In this document: piece after piece, positions 6,344-7,143 of the stretch
How the letters are laid out: each line of letters starts with the position of its first letter
How positions within the stretch are numbered: position 1 is the first letter of the stretch
Assembly (NCBI GenBank): GCA_013911715.1
Contig: JACEST010000101.1
Coordinates: forward strand, 1-7,143
Length of the DNA stretch: 7,143 bases
Direction of reading: 5' to 3'
Source of the DNA: Sphingopyxis sp.
GTDB lineage: Bacteria > Pseudomonadota > Alphaproteobacteria > Sphingomonadales > Sphingomonadaceae
Position numbers and translations under genes: made by a program
Notes under the pieces: generated by a model
What the model saw: only the letters and a program-made list of their open reading frames with translations
What the model was told of the DNA's origin: nothing
The model's database searches: none

Positions 6344-6390
6344 GCGCCGTCAGCGGGCTGCCGCAGAAGGTGGCAGCGGACCGACGGCGC
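6344..6390 (-). promoter_or_regulatory. Nested hairpin in the hpf-ptsN gap (ptsN leader)
   Basis: An outer perfect 8-bp inverted repeat (GCGCCGTC 6344-6351 with GACGGCGC 6383-6390) encloses a 5x5 internal loop. Inside is a 6-bp stem (GCTGCC 6357-6362 with GGCAGC 6372-6377) closing a 9-nt loop. On the transcribed strand the element ends 18 nt before the ptsN ATG. No T-run follows, so it is not a standard intrinsic terminator. It may be a leader structure, an mRNA processing or stability element between hpf and ptsN, or a factor-dependent stop. Confidence 0.5.
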
Positions 6391-6410
6391 GGGGGAGACA
6401 CAGCGGACCG
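6374..6410. repeat. Pair of 10-bp direct repeats upstream of ptsN
   Basis: CAGCGGACCG occurs at 6374-6383 and again at 6401-6410, start-to-start 27 bp. The first copy overlaps the right arms of the hairpin; the second lies outside it. This could be a duplicated protein-binding site or a small slippage product in a GC-rich gap. Confidence 0.4.
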
Positions 6411-6473
6411 CCGCGCAAGGCAGCCCGGGAAAGGCGGGCCGGATAGTCGGCCTGCACCCAAAAATCCAGCCTT

Positions 6474-7037
6474 TTATTGCGGCTCGACCCAGCCAATGGT
6501 TCCGTCATTGCGGCGATAAACCATATTGTGTGCGCCCGAGCGGCTGTTCACAAACAACAAGGCGTTGGTGTTGCGCAAGTCCATCATCATGACGGCGTCG
6601 GAAACACTGGCGGTTGGCACATCGACGCGCGTTTCGGCGATAATGGCGGGTGCCTCGCCAGCTTCTTCGTCGTCATGCCCGCCATCGAACACGACATAAG
6701 TGGCATTGTCGGCAACCGGCACCGCCATTTCGCCATTGCCGCCATGCGCCTTGAGCCGCCGCATATAGCGGCGCAGCTGTTTTTCGATGCGATCCGCCGC
6801 GCCTTCGAACGCGACATGGGCATCCTGCGCGTCGGCATGGCCCTTGAGGACCAGGCCCTGCATGACATGCGCGACAATATCGCAGCTGAAACTGTCATGC
6901 GGACCTTTGCCAAAGGTCGCATGCGCCGATATTGCCCGGGCAAAATATTTCTCGGCGATGGCATTCATGCGATTGCTGACATGGGTTCGCAACGCTTCGC
7001 CGGTGTCCATCTGATGGCCCGAAACGCGAATCTCCAT
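6474..7037 (-). CDS. hpf: Long-form ribosome hibernation promoting factor
   Basis: A 187-residue cytosolic protein of the long HPF type. Such proteins bind the 30S decoding channel and pair 70S ribosomes into inactive 100S dimers in stationary phase or starvation. The N-terminal HPF/YfiA fold covers about residues 1-98 (MEIRVSGHQMDTGEALRTHV at the start; RIEKQLRRYMRRLKAHGG at 83-100). A charged linker (about 100-130, with HDDEEAGEAP) follows. The C-terminal dimerisation domain is at about 133-187, with VSDAVMMMDLRNTNALLFVN (145-164) and MVYRRNDGTIGWVEPQ (172-187). Both domains are complete, so self-dimerisation without RMF is expected. The start is well supported by an AGGAG ribosome binding site 7 nt upstream. 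It is the first complete gene of the right-hand cluster and precedes ptsN by 148 nt. Confidence 0.95.
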   Translation of the reverse strand: MEIRVSGHQMDTGEALRTHVSNRMNAIAEKYFARAISAHATFGKGPHDSFSCDIVAHVMQGLVLKGHADAQDAHVAFEGAADRIEKQLRRYMRRLKAHGGNGEMAVPVADNATYVVFDGGHDDEEAGEAPAIIAETRVDVPTASVSDAVMMMDLRNTNALLFVNSRSGAHNMVYRRNDGTIGWVEPQ

Positions 7038-7044
7038 GATTTTT

Positions 7045-7049
7045 CTCCT
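7045..7049 (-). promoter_or_regulatory. hpf Shine-Dalgarno site
   Basis: AGGAG on the minus strand, 7 nt before the hpf ATG. It is the best ribosome binding site in the window and points to strong translation of hpf compared with its neighbours, most of which have weak sites. A short GCCGG-CGCA-CCGGC hairpin (7057-7070) lies just upstream of it in the likely leader. Confidence 0.8.
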
Positions 7050-7073
7050 GGCTTTGGCCGGCGCACCGGCGGG

Positions 7074-7122
7074 TTTGTCAGACGTTGTCGTGCCAAAGCG
7101 GCTGTTTCAGCTGGCTGACAAA
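7074..7122. repeat. Spaced inverted repeat in the hpf upstream region
   Basis: TTTGTCAG (7074-7081) and CTGACAAA (7115-7122) are perfect 8-bp inverted copies with 33 bp between them, centre-to-centre 41 bp, close to four turns of DNA. The region upstream of hpf is where its promoter and control sites should be. The arms could be operator half-sites, but no known consensus was matched. Confidence 0.4.
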
Positions 7123-7143
7123 TTGAGCGTGCCGCGCTTGTTC

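Noticed and set aside
7080..7095. Sigma-54-like promoter upstream of hpf
   Set aside because: The -24 part TGGCACG is perfect on the minus strand, but the -12 part reads CGTCT instead of TTGCA/T, lacking the required GC.
6477..7118. Long plus-strand ORF (213 aa) opposite hpf
   Set aside because: It mirrors hpf on the other strand; its His/Ala/Arg-rich sequence shows no recognisable domain, and high-GC coding DNA commonly opens such antisense frames.

Overview
The window reads as a stretch of chromosome from an alphaproteobacterium, most likely of the order Sphingomonadales (Sphingopyxis/Sphingomonas-like). This rests on high GC (a 60-nt line in gpmA counts to 67%), on the hpf-ptsN pair followed by a DUF1491 gene, and on the style of the SleB-type hydrolase and the DUF4136-like lipoprotein. 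The genus is a guess from protein style, not a computed placement. All eight complete genes lie on the minus strand, so transcription runs from the right end of the window to the left. Only a transposase tail at the far left is on the plus strand.

Right end, read in the direction of transcription. A long-form ribosome hibernation factor (hpf, 6474-7037, strong Shine-Dalgarno) is followed by 148 nt holding a nested hairpin. Then come ptsN (5861-6325) and a DUF1491 gene (5538-5864) that starts with GTG inside the ptsN stop codon (GTGA overlap). This is the usual alphaproteobacterial growth-arrest and nitrogen-PTS neighbourhood. Any rpoN or LPS-transport genes would lie beyond the right edge and cannot be seen.

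Middle. After a 194-nt gap come an exported SleB-family cell wall hydrolase (4699-5343), a DUF4136-like lipoprotein (4019-4618, with a possible coupled start at 4699) and a cytosolic-carboxypeptidase-like M14 metallopeptidase (2845-3966). The first two act in the envelope. The third has no export signal and should act in the cytoplasm.

Left. gpmA (2045-2731, glycolysis and gluconeogenesis) is followed by a soluble PAS-GGDEF-EAL cyclic-di-GMP protein (125-1903). Facing its 3' end is the last part of what looks like an IS630-type transposase (3-77, plus strand), so the window begins at the edge of a mobile element. The 3' end of the c-di-GMP gene is visibly less GC-rich than the rest.

I found no RNA gene, CRISPR array or clearly new system. 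No stretch over 300 nt lacks a gene. The points most worth a second look are the ptsN/DUF1491 coupling, the hairpin in the ptsN leader, the spaced inverted repeat upstream of hpf, the bacterial CCP-like peptidase, and the IS boundary beside the c-di-GMP gene.
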